A stretch of DNA of 64,000 nt from Nonomuraea dietziae (GTDB lineage: Bacteria; Actinomycetota; Actinomycetes; Streptosporangiales; Streptosporangiaceae): positions 4,650,001-4,714,000 of the forward strand of contig NZ_JACIBV010000001.1 of assembly GCF_014195505.1 (NCBI RefSeq), read 5' to 3'. Shown one piece after another: positions 33,835 through 41,904 of this stretch. The notes beneath the pieces are model-generated. The model was not told where the DNA came from. It saw only the letters and a list, made by a program, of their open reading frames with translations, and ran no database searches. A program made the position numbers and the translations under genes. Position 1 is the stretch's first letter. Each line of letters begins with the position of its first letter.

Positions 33835-34867
33835 TTACTTGCCGGTTATGTGAGGGCACACAGCGCGGTGGCCAGCCTGCGCCCAGGTCGTACAGAGTGA
33901 CCTCGCGCCCGCCTTCAGCACCGCCACGACCTCGGCGCTCGGCGTCGAGGCGTTCAGCAGGCCGTCTCCGCCACCGCCGCCGGAACCGCCCCGCACGAAC
34001 CCCTCCCGCCGCCCACCGCCCTGGACGCCGTCCTGAGAGCCGTCCTGGACCCCGCCACCGGGCGCGGGGGCGGCCTGCGGCTGAGCTCTCCTCGGGCCGT
34101 TCGGCCCGCCGAACCCGCCTCCCGTGGGCGGGCCCGCCGTCGGGATCGCCGCCGTGTGCCCCGAGGCGGCCGTCTCCACCGCGTACGCCGCCGGCCCCGC
34201 CAGGCACACCACCACCGCCACGGCCGCCGCCACGCCCACCATCCGCATCCCGGAGGCAGCCACCAGCGCGGACGCCGCGACCAGCCCACCGGCCACCACC
34301 ACCGGCCCGAGCCAGCCGTTCCAGTCCTGGCTGCGCGACAGCAGCGTCCACGACCACACGCCCGACACCGCCACGACCGCCGGCGAGTGCCCATGCCGCC
34401 AGTGGCGCGCGCCTGCGCACCCACAGCTCGGCCGTGCCCATGCCGGCCAGAGCCGCGATCGCAGGCGCCAGCGCCACGGTGTAGTAGGCGTGGAAGATCC
34501 CCTGCACGAGGCTGAAGACCAGCCCGGTGACCACCAGCCAGCTCCCCCACAGCGCGAAGGCGCCCGGCGCCGCTCCCCGACACGAACTGCCACACCCGCC
34601 GTCCGATCGTCGTCAGCGTGGTCAGCAGGAGGACCAGCGCGAAGCCGGGCAGCACCGCGCGGGCGTCTTATCCACGGTGATGGCGTTGGCCGCGTCGGAG
34701 GAGCCGAAGAAGAACGCCTTCCAGCTCTGACTGCCCGCCTGCGCCGCGGCCGAGTAGAAGGAGTTGGCCCAGCCCGACGCGCTCAGCCCCCAGAGGTAGA
34801 GCACCGCCGTCGCGAGCAGCAGCCCCGCCGGCGCGGTCCGCTTCCGCCCTCGCCCGATCGAGTTCAT
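33835..34867 (-). pseudogene. ArnT/PMT-like glycosyltransferase, decayed
   Basis: Remains of a membrane glycosyltransferase of the mannosyltransferase-like (PMT_2/ArnT) family spread over three frames. Frame 1 (from ATG 34867) gives the N-terminus LLLATAVLYLWGLSASGWAN...SWKAFFFGSSDAANAITVDK. It then jumps to LPGFALVLLLTTLTTIGRRV in a second frame and WLVVTGLVFSLVQGIFHAYY...VALAPAIAALAGMGTAELW in a third, ending with LLNASTPSAEVVAVLKAGAR before a stop. The catalytic middle is missing and the C-terminus is cut, so an internal deletion plus at least two frameshifts are required. Confidence 0.7.
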
Positions 34868-34942
34868 GCTCCGACGCCAGGAACGCTCTCTGAGATCAGG
34901 GTGAGATCCGGCTGAAGTTCGCATACGGGCGTCCTGACATAC

Positions 34943-34988
34943 AAAAAGAGCGGAACCCACCCGGCACCAGGGTGATGTTCCGCTCTTT
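34943..34988 (-). terminator. rplJL terminator
   Basis: AAAGAGCGGAAC (34945-34956) pairs with GTTCCGCTCTTT (34977-34988), with an inner CACCC/GGGTG stem, 18 bp after the rplL stop. The minus strand continues into a TTTTT tract. This is the clearest intrinsic terminator in the window. Confidence 0.9.
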
Positions 34989-35006
34989 CCGAAGAGACGT
35001 GCCGTC

Positions 35007-35396
35007 TTACTTGACGGTGACGGTGGCGCCGGCGCCCTCGAGGGCAGCCTTGGCCTTCTCCGCCTGCTCCTTGTTGACCTTGGCGTCGAAGACGGGCTTC
35101 GGAGCGCCGTCGACCAGGTCCTTGGCCTCCTTCAGGCCGAGGGAGGTCAGCGCGCGGATCTCCTTGATGACCTGGATCTTCTTGTCGCCGGCAGCCTCGA
35201 GGATGACGTCGAACTCGTCCTGCTCCGCAGCCTCTTCAGCCGGAGCGGCGCCGACCGGGCCGGCGGCGGCAACGGCGACCGGGGCGGCAGCCTTGACGTC
35301 GAAGGTGTCCTCGAAGAGCTTCACGAACTCGGACAGCTCGAGGAGGGTCATCTCCTTGAACGCGTCGAGCAGCTCGTCGGTGCTGAGCTTCGCCAT
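35007..35396 (-). CDS. rplL: 50S ribosomal protein L7/L12
   Basis: Stalk protein that recruits translation GTPases, 129 residues. The N-terminal dimer region (LSTDELLDAFKEMTLLELSE), the Ala-rich hinge and the C-terminal domain (KKIQVIKEIRALTSLGLKEA, then KDLVDGAPKPV) are all present. It follows rplJ by 71 bp and ends in a strong terminator. Confidence 0.98.
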   Translation of the reverse strand: MAKLSTDELLDAFKEMTLLELSEFVKLFEDTFDVKAAAPVAVAAAGPVGAAPAEEAAEQDEFDVILEAAGDKKIQVIKEIRALTSLGLKEAKDLVDGAPKPVFDAKVNKEQAEKAKAALEGAGATVTVK

Positions 35397-35467
35397 GATG
35401 TTTCCTCCGTATGGATCTTGCTAAATGGTGTAACGGGACCGCGGTGAAGTTGCGGCAATCCCCGGTC

Positions 35468-35992
35468 TTACTCGCCAGCCTCTTCGCGCTTGGCGCGAAG
35501 GGCTTCGGCCAGCTGAGCCATGTTGGTGGGCAGCGCGGCGAACACGGCGGCAGCAGCGGACTGCTTCGCCTTCATCGCACCGGCCAGCTTCGCGAGGAGA
35601 ACCTCACGGGACTCGAGGTCAGCGAGCTTGGTGATCTCAGCGGCGTCGAGGGCCTTGCCCTCCATGAAGCCGCCCTTGATCACCAGAAGGGGATTGGCCT
35701 TGGCGAAGTCACGCAGACCCTTCGCGGCCTCGACGACGTCGCCCGTGACGAAGGCAACGGCAGTCGGGCCGACCAGCAGGTCATCGAGACCGGTCACGCC
35801 GGCCTCGTTGGCCGCGATCTTGGTCAGGGTGTTCTTCGCCACGGCGAACTTCGCGTTCCCACCGAGCGCAACACGCAGCTGCTTGAGCTGTGCGACGGTG
35901 AGACCGCGGTACTCGGTCAGAACGGCGGCGCTGCTGCCCTCGAACTCGTTCTTGAGCTCGGCAACCGCTGTCGCCTTATCCGCCCTCGCCAT
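35468..35992 (-). CDS. rplJ: 50S ribosomal protein L10
   Basis: Anchors L7/L12 dimers on the ribosome, 174 residues from ATG 35992 (preceded by GGAAGGAGG). MARADKATAVAELKNEFEGS and TEYRGLTVAQLKQLRVALG are family blocks; the C-terminal helix binds L12. Expression is very likely controlled by L10 binding to the leader just upstream. Confidence 0.97.
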   Translation of the reverse strand: MARADKATAVAELKNEFEGSSAAVLTEYRGLTVAQLKQLRVALGGNAKFAVAKNTLTKIAANEAGVTGLDDLLVGPTAVAFVTGDVVEAAKGLRDFAKANPLLVIKGGFMEGKALDAAEITKLADLESREVLLAKLAGAMKAKQSAAAAVFAALPTNMAQLAEALRAKREEAGE

Positions 35993-35999
35993 GGGCCTC

Positions 36000-36183
36000 C
36001 TTCCAGATGTGCCGCCGGCGAAGGCCTCCGAACATGAAACAAGCCCCGGCGCAGGCGCACGGGGCTCACCATGTGGAATCCACACAGAAGAACTTCGCAT
36101 CTCACCTACGCGGGCCGTCCACGATGTGGATCCTTCGGTCACCAGGCCTTGAGGCACCCAGCGACGACCGGCGGTCTTTGGCA
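36000..36183 (-). ncRNA. Ribosomal protein L10 leader
   Basis: A structured 5' leader of about 180 nt between the promoter and rplJ. Minus-strand elements include CCAAAGACCGCCGGTCG near the 5' end, paired copies of GGATCCACAT and GTGTGGATTCCACAT, and a hairpin AGCCCCG...CGGGGCU (36042-36066) followed by UGUUU just before the rplJ ribosome-binding site. L10 leaders bind the L10(L12)4 complex; the last hairpin looks like an attenuator. Confidence 0.72.
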
Positions 36184-36189
36184 AGCACC

Positions 36190-36219
36190 AGAATAGGGGG
36201 CGATTAGTCAAGATGCCAA
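36190..36219 (-). promoter_or_regulatory. rplJ promoter
   Basis: TTGGCA (36219-36214), an 18-bp spacer and TATTCT (36195-36190) on the minus strand. Transcription would start near 36183, at the beginning of the structured L10 leader. Confidence 0.7.
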
Positions 36220-36236
36220 ATCGCCCCCCGCTGGGG

Positions 36237-37076
36237 TCAGTTACCGGTGTGCTTCGGCAGCTCGCCCACCTGCTCGGCGGGCGGCGCGACGATGGAGACC
36301 GGCTCGTTGAAGCCCTTGAAGAACAGGTTGGCGTTGAACGTGGCGCCCTTCTCCGCGCCGGTCATCGCCAGCTTGCGGGGCAGGCCGTCCGCGCCGACCC
36401 AGATGTCGAACGTGACGTTCTTGAGCTCGCTCATGTGCTGCTTGGCCTGCTCCTGCTTGTCCGCGGGCAGCTGCTGCACCGCGGCGTCCACGGGGAACGT
36501 GCCGCTGTAGTGGGTGGTGTCGACGCCGCCCACGGCCTCGGTGCCGACCTGCTTGACGTTCTGCGAGGCGGTCACGAGCTTGGTGACGTTGGCCAGGTCG
36601 AACTGCTGGACCTGGTCGAGGTACTTGCTCGCGTCACCGCCTGCCGCCTCGTTCAGCGGAACCTTGATCCACGGCTTGGTCGCGCCGAGCATCTTGTTCA
36701 GCGCCTCGACGCGCAGGTAGACGGTGTCTCCCTGCAGGACGGCGCGAGCACCGCCCGGAAGGCTCTTCCCGCCGAAGTCGGCGCTGTCGAGCGTCAGGTC
36801 GGCGGCGAGCTGGGGCTTGCTCTGGTAGACCATCCGCCCCTGGACCTTGCCCGAACCCTCCTGCGGGTCCGTCACGTCCACGACGGCGTCCACGGTGTAG
36901 CTGGTGACGTCCTGCGTCTTCTGCGCGGCCTGCTCCAGGACCTCGGCGGCGGCCAGATTCACCTGGATGGGCACCGCCCCGGACGCGGTCGCTCCTGTCG
37001 ATCCACAACCGGCGACCGCGACCAGGGCGGCGGCGCCCGTCGCGACGGCGGCGAGAGTAATCCTGCGCTTCAGCAT
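36237..37076 (-). CDS. LppX/LprG-like lipoprotein
   Basis: 279 residues. A lipoprotein signal peptide ends in the lipobox VAGC (Cys24), so it is anchored to the outer face of the membrane. The mature part matches the LppX_LprAFG-type fold: AAEVLEQAAQKTQDVTSYTV at the start, AVLQGDTVYLRVEALNKMLG in the middle and NVTFDIWVGADGLPRKLAMT near the end. Family members in mycobacteria carry lipids or glycolipids across the periplasm. It sits alone between rplKA and rplJL. Confidence 0.8.
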   Translation of the reverse strand: MLKRRITLAAVATGAAALVAVAGCGSTGATASGAVPIQVNLAAAEVLEQAAQKTQDVTSYTVDAVVDVTDPQEGSGKVQGRMVYQSKPQLAADLTLDSADFGGKSLPGGARAVLQGDTVYLRVEALNKMLGATKPWIKVPLNEAAGGDASKYLDQVQQFDLANVTKLVTASQNVKQVGTEAVGGVDTTHYSGTFPVDAAVQQLPADKQEQAKQHMSELKNVTFDIWVGADGLPRKLAMTGAEKGATFNANLFFKGFNEPVSIVAPPAEQVGELPKHTGN

Positions 37077-37200
37077 GCTCCGACACTACGTCGCGAGGCC
37101 GCCTCAGGCGCACAGGGATGACCCGGAGATAACCCTGAGTCTGCTTCATCCCCAAATGCGTCTTGAATCCCGTTCAGCGCGGCGGATCGCCGGAAACGAA

Positions 37201-37231
37201 AGACCCCCGCAGGAGATCCCTGCGGGGGTCT
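37201..37231 (-). terminator. rplKA terminator
   Basis: AGACCCCCGCAGG pairs perfectly with CCTGCGGGGGTCT around a 5-base loop, 17 bp after the rplA stop; the minus strand then reads TTTCGTTT. Confidence 0.85.
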
Positions 37232-37247
37232 GACGAGAAGAGCGGGA

Positions 37248-37967
37248 TCAGCCGTCGAGCTCGGCGGTCATCGCGCGGGTCACGTTGGGGTCGACCGGGA
37301 CGCCCGGGCCCATCGTGGTGGAGAAGGTGACCTTCTTGACGTAACGCCCCTTGGCCGCGGACGGCTTGAGACGCAGCACCTCGTCAAGGGCGGCGGCGTA
37401 GTTCTCGATGAGCTGGCGCTCGCCGAACGACGTCTTGCCGATGATGAAGTGCAGGTTCGCCTGACGGTCGGTGCGGAACTCGATCTTGCCGCCCTTGATC
37501 TCGGTCACGGCCTTGGCCACGTCCGGGGTCACGGTGCCGGTCTTCGGGTTCGGCATGAGACCACGCGGGCCGAGGACGCGGCCCAGACGGCCGACCTTGC
37601 CCATCAGGTCAGGGGTGGCGACGACGGCGTCGAACTCGTTGAGCCTGTTGCCCTTGGCGATGTCGTCGATGAGCTCGTCGGCGCCGATGATGTCGGCGCC
37701 GGCCTCGCGGGCAGCCTCGGCACGGTCACCGGTCGCGAAGACCAGGACCCGGGCGGTCTTACCGGTGCCGTGCGGGAGGTTGACCGTGCCGCGCACGATC
37801 TGGTCGGCCTTGCGAGGGTCGACACCCAGCCGCAGCGCCACCTCAACGGTGGCGTCGAACTTGGTGGTGGAGGTCGCCTTGGCCAGCTTCGCGGCCTCGG
37901 CGGGGGTGTAGAGCTTGTCGCGGTCGACCTGCGTCGACGCGTTCTTGTGCGCCTTGCTGCGCTTCAC
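37248..37967 (-). CDS. rplA: 50S ribosomal protein L1
   Basis: Mobile L1-stalk protein that helps release E-site tRNA; in many bacteria it represses its own operon. It has 239 residues with KFDATVEVALRLGVDPRKAD, the GRVLGPRGLMPNPKTGTVT signature and TFSTTMGPGVPVD near the end. It follows rplK after 71 bp. Confidence 0.98.
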   Translation of the reverse strand: MKRSKAHKNASTQVDRDKLYTPAEAAKLAKATSTTKFDATVEVALRLGVDPRKADQIVRGTVNLPHGTGKTARVLVFATGDRAEAAREAGADIIGADELIDDIAKGNRLNEFDAVVATPDLMGKVGRLGRVLGPRGLMPNPKTGTVTPDVAKAVTEIKGGKIEFRTDRQANLHFIIGKTSFGERQLIENYAAALDEVLRLKPSAAKGRYVKKVTFSTTMGPGVPVDPNVTRAMTAELDG

Positions 37968-38038
37968 TTCTGTCTCCTCGGTGGAGTCTGTGGTCGCGGG
38001 CCAGCGCGTGGCCCTCCCACGGAACGAACGGAAAGGTC

Positions 38039-38470
38039 TTAGTCAGCGACGGTGATGCCCATCGACCGGGCGGTGCCGGCGATGATCTTCTCGGCGGCCT
38101 CGACGTCGTTGGCGTTGAGGTCGGGCATCTTCGTCTCGGCGATGCTGCGCAGCTGCTCGCGGCTCAGCTTGCCGACCTTGTCCTTGTGGGGAACCGCAGA
38201 GCCCTTGTCGAGGCCGAGCGCCTTCTTGATCAGCTCAGGCGCCGGGGGCGTCTTCGTGATGAAGGTGAAGCTGCGGTCCTCGAAAATGGTGATCTCAACG
38301 GGGATGATGTTGCCCCGCTGGGCCTCCGTGGCAGCGTTGTACTGCTTCACGAAGTCCATGATGTTGACGCCGTGCGGACCGAGGGCGGTACCGACCGGCG
38401 GGGCGGGCGTGGCCTGGCCAGCGGGAAGCTGGACCTTGACCAGTGCCGCGATCTTCTTCTTCGGAGGCAT
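38039..38470 (-). CDS. rplK: 50S ribosomal protein L11
   Basis: GTPase-centre protein and thiostrepton target component, 143 residues from ATG 38470. The N-terminal domain has LPAGQATPAPPVGTALGPHG with the Pro-rich helix, and the C-terminal rRNA-binding domain ends IIAGTARSMGITVAD. An earlier in-frame ATG (38527) adds a non-conserved segment. Confidence 0.97.
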   Translation of the reverse strand: MPPKKKIAALVKVQLPAGQATPAPPVGTALGPHGVNIMDFVKQYNAATEAQRGNIIPVEITIFEDRSFTFITKTPPAPELIKKALGLDKGSAVPHKDKVGKLSREQLRSIAETKMPDLNANDVEAAEKIIAGTARSMGITVAD

Positions 38471-38533
38471 GTGTCCTTCTCCGGGTCCTGATTGCGGTGC
38501 CGTCCACCCGCGGGTGCGGGCGGACATGTCGGA

Positions 38534-38559
38534 AGGCCGCCCTTCGCGAGGGACGGCCT
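38534..38559 (-). terminator. Hairpin between nusG and rplK
   Basis: AGGCCG-CCCTT pairs with the GAGGG-CGGCCT side (one bulge) in the 183-bp nusG-rplK gap. The minus strand continues TCCGAC. It may end the secE-nusG transcript or attenuate rplKA. Confidence 0.5.
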
Positions 38560-38653
38560 GCCCAACGTCTGTGACGACAGAGACGTGCGGGGGACTCCGG
38601 CGGCTAGAGCGCGCGCGGAGTCACACGTTCCCCATCGAGTGTATGCGAGGCTG

Positions 38654-39430
38654 TCAGATCTTGGAGACCTGGTTGAACGACAGCTCGACCGGGGTCTCAC
38701 GACCGAAGATCGACACCAGCACCTTGAGCTTCTGCGACTCGGGGCTGATCTCGCTGACCGAGGCGGGCAGCGTGGCGAACGGACCGTCCATGACGGTGAC
38801 CGACTCGCCGATCTCGAACTCGACCGCGGGGCCCGTGGAGGCCTTGGCGGTGGCCTTCTTGGCCTCCTCGGTCGGCTCGGGCGCCAGCAGCTTGGCGACC
38901 TCGTCGATGCTGAGCGGGCTCGGCTTGTTGGAGAGGCCGACGAAGCCGGTCACGCCGGGCGTGTTACGCACCGCGGCCCAGGACTCGTCGGTGAGGTCCA
39001 TGCGCACCAGCACGTAGCCGGGCAGCACGCGCTCCTTGACCGGAACCTTCTTGCCGCTCTTGAACTCCTGGACGGTGTGCGTGGGCACCTCGACCTGGAA
39101 GATGTAGTCCTCCATGTTGAGCGACACGTTGCGGCTCTCGATGTTGGACTTCACGCGGTTCTCGTAGCCGGCGTAGGAGTGAATGACGTACCACTCGCCG
39201 AGCTGGCCGCGCAGGGAGCGCTTGAACTCCTCGACGGGGTCGATCTCCTCGACCTCGTCGTCTCCCTCTTCCTCGACGACGGCCACCGGAGCCTCGTCGG
39301 ACTCCTCGACGTCGTCGGCGTCTTCGGCCTCGGGCTCCTCGACGTCGGTCTCCTCGACCTCGTCGATGGACTCCTCAGCGGCGACGTCGTCGTCCCACTC
39401 CTCGCGAGGGGTGTCTGAAGTCTCGGACAC
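38654..39430 (-). CDS. nusG: Transcription factor NusG with acidic N-terminal extension
   Basis: RNA polymerase elongation factor that links transcription with Rho or the ribosome. The start is GTG 39430 (VSETSDTPREEWDDDVAAEE), with GAGG ten bases upstream. The first ~80 of 258 residues are almost all Glu/Asp (VEETDVEEPEAEDADDVEES). The NGN domain follows (LGEWYVIHSYAGYENRVKSN, then PGYVLVRMDLTDESWAAVRN) and a C-terminal KOW domain (EFEIGESVTVMDGPFATLPA). Such acidic extensions are known in actinobacterial NusG. Confidence 0.96.
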   Translation of the reverse strand: MSETSDTPREEWDDDVAAEESIDEVEETDVEEPEAEDADDVEESDEAPVAVVEEEGDDEVEEIDPVEEFKRSLRGQLGEWYVIHSYAGYENRVKSNIESRNVSLNMEDYIFQVEVPTHTVQEFKSGKKVPVKERVLPGYVLVRMDLTDESWAAVRNTPGVTGFVGLSNKPSPLSIDEVAKLLAPEPTEEAKKATAKASTGPAVEFEIGESVTVMDGPFATLPASVSEISPESQKLKVLVSIFGRETPVELSFNQVSKI

Positions 39431-39494
39431 GGTGACTTTTCCTCTTTCGTCGAATCGAATGGTGGCCCGTCGGGCGTCACCCGCCGGCATGGGA

Positions 39495-39743
39495 TCAGCT
39501 GCCGCCGAAGATCCGCAGGACGCCCTCCGTGAACAGGGCGTCAAGCCCCGACACGATCGCAACCATGATCAGAACGAATACCAGAACGACCGTGGTGTAG
39601 GTGATGAGATCCTTGCGCGTCGGCCAGATGACCTTGCGCAGTTCATTGACGACCTGCCGATAGAAAAGGGCAGGAGAAGTGCGCTTCTGCTTCTTCTCGC
39701 CGCTCGGCTTGCCTGCGGTCTCGCTGTGCGTGTCGATCGCCAC
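39495..39743 (-). CDS. secE: Preprotein translocase subunit SecE
   Basis: Small single-helix clamp of the SecYEG channel. The family block ALFYRQVVNELRKVIWPTRK precedes one transmembrane segment (YTTVVLVFVLIMVAIVSGLD). The GTG at 39743 is preferred because AGGTGAGG lies just upstream, giving 82 residues; a TTG at 39770 (91 residues) is possible but lacks a ribosome-binding site. It lies 64 bp before nusG and just after tRNA-Trp, the conserved order. Confidence 0.93.
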   Translation of the reverse strand: MAIDTHSETAGKPSGEKKQKRTSPALFYRQVVNELRKVIWPTRKDLITYTTVVLVFVLIMVAIVSGLDALFTEGVLRIFGGS

Positions 39744-39819
39744 AGTCCTCACCTGATCTGTCGTATCCAACGCAGTTGCGCGGCGCGCTTACACGCCTTG
39801 CTGCGCGGACCGCACTCAG

Positions 39820-39892
39820 CAGGGCACGAGGGACTCGAACCCCCAACCGCCGGTTTTGGAGACCGGTGCGCTACCAATTGCGCTAGTGCCCT
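39820..39892 (-). tRNA. trnW: tRNA-Trp (CCA anticodon)
   Basis: 73 nt on the minus strand. The acceptor stem AGGGCAC/GTGCCCT, D-loop AATTGGTAG, anticodon loop CTCCAAA with anticodon CCA and T-arm GGGGGTTCGAGTCCC all pair correctly; the discriminator base is G. No 3' CCA is encoded. A single tRNA-Trp directly before secE-nusG is a conserved bacterial arrangement. Confidence 0.97.
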
Positions 39893-40074
39893 ATGTCGTC
39901 AACCACACTACATGGATTGACTTACTGCCCGGGCCGATCGCCGCATCGACATGCGGCGGCAGGACCAGGCGAAAGTGTACGGAAGAATGACGGCTACGTC
40001 GAACCAGAACGAGATCGCCCTGGTCACAAGCCACTTGCCCGCATGGGCGTGTCGCCGTCTGTCACCATGTGAAT

Positions 40075-41277
40075 ATGTCCAGCCGCATCTCCGCACGCAT
40101 CTCCGCGATCTCCGAGTCCGCCACTCTGGCCGTCGACGCCAAGGCGAAGGCCATGAAGGCCGCGGGCCGTCCCGTCATCGGCTTCGGCGCGGGCGAGCCC
40201 GACTTCCCGACCCCCGGCTACATCGTCGAGGCTGCGGTCGAGGCGGCGCGCGAGCCGCGTTTCCACAAGTACACGCCGGCGGGCGGCCTGCCCGAGCTGA
40301 GGCAGGCGATCGCCGACAAGACCCTGCGCGACTCCGGCTACCGGGTCGACGCCTCGAGGGTGCTGGTGACCAACGGCGGCAAGCAGGCCGTCTACCAGGC
40401 GTTCGCCACTCTGCTCGATCCCGGTGACGAGGTCCTGGTGGTCGCTCCCTACTGGACGACCTACCCCGAGGCGATCAAGCTGGCCGGCGGGGTGCAGGTC
40501 GACGTCGTCACCGACGAGACCACCGGCTACCTCGTCTCCGTCGAGCAGCTGGAGGCGGCCCGCACCGAGCGGACCAAGGTGCTGCTGTTCGTCTCGCCGT
40601 CCAACCCGACGGGCGCGGTCCACCCGCGCGAGCAGGTCGAGGCGATCGGCCGCTGGGCGGCCGAGCACGGCCTCTGGGTGGTCACCGACGAGATCTACGA
40701 GCACCTCGTGTACGGCGGCGCGGAGTTCACCAGCATCGCCACCGCCGTGCCGGAGCTCGGCGACAGGGTCGTCATCCTCAACGGCGTCGCCAAGACCTAC
40801 GCCATGACCGGCTGGCGGGTCGGCTGGCTCATCGGCCCCTCCGACGTGGTGAAGGCCGCGACCAACCTGCAGTCGCACGCCACCTCCAACGTCTCCAACG
40901 TCGCCCAGGTCGCGGCGCTGGCCGCGGTGAAGGGTGACCTGTCGGCGGTGGAGCGGATGCGCGAGGCGTTCGACCGTCGCAGGAAGACCATGGTCAGGAT
41001 GCTCAACGAGATCCCAGGAGTGCTCTGCCCTGAGCCGCAGGGCGCCTTCTACGTCTACCCGTCGGTGAAGGCGCTGCTGGGCAAGGAGCTGCGCGGCAGG
41101 CGTCCGCAGACCTCGGCCGAGCTGGCGGAGCTGATCCTGGAGGAGGCCGAGGTGGCGGTCGTCCCCGGTGAGGCCTTCGGCACGCCGGGCTACTTCCGCC
41201 TGTCCTACGCGCTGGGCGACGACGACCTGGTCGAGGGCGTCAGCCGCCTCCAGAAGCTGCTGTCCGAAGCCGTCTGA
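40075..41277 (+). CDS. aspC: Aspartate-type aminotransferase (class I, PLP)
   Basis: PLP-dependent transaminase, probably aspartate/2-oxoglutarate, of the Ib subgroup. It has 400 residues from the ATG at 40075 (a GTG lies two codons upstream at 40069). Visible motifs: GFGAGEPDFPTP near the start, SNPTGAVHPREQ, the cofactor region VVTDEIYEHLVYGG, and the PLP-lysine block NGVAKTYAMTGWRVGW. No clear ribosome-binding site precedes it, so a leaderless mRNA is possible. It is divergent from tRNA-Trp/secE, its usual actinobacterial neighbour. Confidence 0.9.
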   Translation: MSSRISARISAISESATLAVDAKAKAMKAAGRPVIGFGAGEPDFPTPGYIVEAAVEAAREPRFHKYTPAGGLPELRQAIADKTLRDSGYRVDASRVLVTNGGKQAVYQAFATLLDPGDEVLVVAPYWTTYPEAIKLAGGVQVDVVTDETTGYLVSVEQLEAARTERTKVLLFVSPSNPTGAVHPREQVEAIGRWAAEHGLWVVTDEIYEHLVYGGAEFTSIATAVPELGDRVVILNGVAKTYAMTGWRVGWLIGPSDVVKAATNLQSHATSNVSNVAQVAALAAVKGDLSAVERMREAFDRRRKTMVRMLNEIPGVLCPEPQGAFYVYPSVKALLGKELRGRRPQTSAELAELILEEAEVAVVPGEAFGTPGYFRLSYALGDDDLVEGVSRLQKLLSEAV

Positions 41278-41302
41278 TTCACCCGGTGCGCCCTTGTCCT
41301 GG

Positions 41303-41872
41303 TCAGGAGGGCGCCTGGACGGAGGCCGCCAGGGGCAGCAGGTCGGCGGAGAGGGTGTCGCTGACGCGGATCCATGCGCCGGTGCCCGTGCGTTCGAGCC
41401 AGGCGATCATCATCCCGCCGCTCGGATGCCTGCCGACCAGGGCGGGTTTGCCGCGGACGGTGGTCTCGCGCGGCGAGGCGAGAACGGCGCGCTTGCGGTA
41501 GGTCTCCCAGTCGGCCGCGACGGTGCCGTGCTCCACCTGCACCTCGACGAAGCTCGACCCGGCGGCGTAGCGGGCCCATCCGCCCTCGACGCCGGGCTCG
41601 GGCGCGATGGAGCCGCCTCCTGTGCGGCTGAGCCCGGCGGGCAGGTAGGTGAGCCAGAAGTTGTCGGCCACCACCGTGATGGCGGGTGAGGTGGCGGTGG
41701 GGGTCGATGGAGGCGTGGGGGCAAGGGTCGGGACGACGGTGACCGGTGAGGTCCTGCCGAATCCCGAGGAGAAGATGGCGATGATCGTGAGGACGGTCAC
41801 CGCCAGGGCGGCGAGGGCGAGCGCGGCCCGCCATCGCCCGCCGTGGGCGGTGACCAACCCGTCAGGCGCCAT
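41303..41872 (-). CDS. Membrane-anchored protein of unknown function
   Basis: 189 residues. One transmembrane helix (ALALAALAVTVLTIIAIFSS) is followed by a Thr/Pro-rich spacer (TLAPTPPSTPTATSPA) and an extracytoplasmic beta-rich domain (ADNFWLTYLPAGLSRTGGGS to the end). The domain resembles those on neighbouring sigma-associated proteins (YLPEGL in the 41905-42810 protein). It lies 32 bp after that gene and is probably the third gene of the sigma/PASTA operon. Confidence 0.65.
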   Translation of the reverse strand: MAPDGLVTAHGGRWRAALALAALAVTVLTIIAIFSSGFGRTSPVTVVPTLAPTPPSTPTATSPAITVVADNFWLTYLPAGLSRTGGGSIAPEPGVEGGWARYAAGSSFVEVQVEHGTVAADWETYRKRAVLASPRETTVRGKPALVGRHPSGGMMIAWLERTGTGAWIRVSDTLSADLLPLAASVQAPS

Positions 41873-41904
41873 ACCCCCTTAGATGCCCGCCTTCCCCGCT
41901 CTGA

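Noticed and set aside
38638..38643. TACACT box near the end of nusG as an rplK promoter
   Set aside because: No -35 element at suitable spacing; left as a possible weak signal only.
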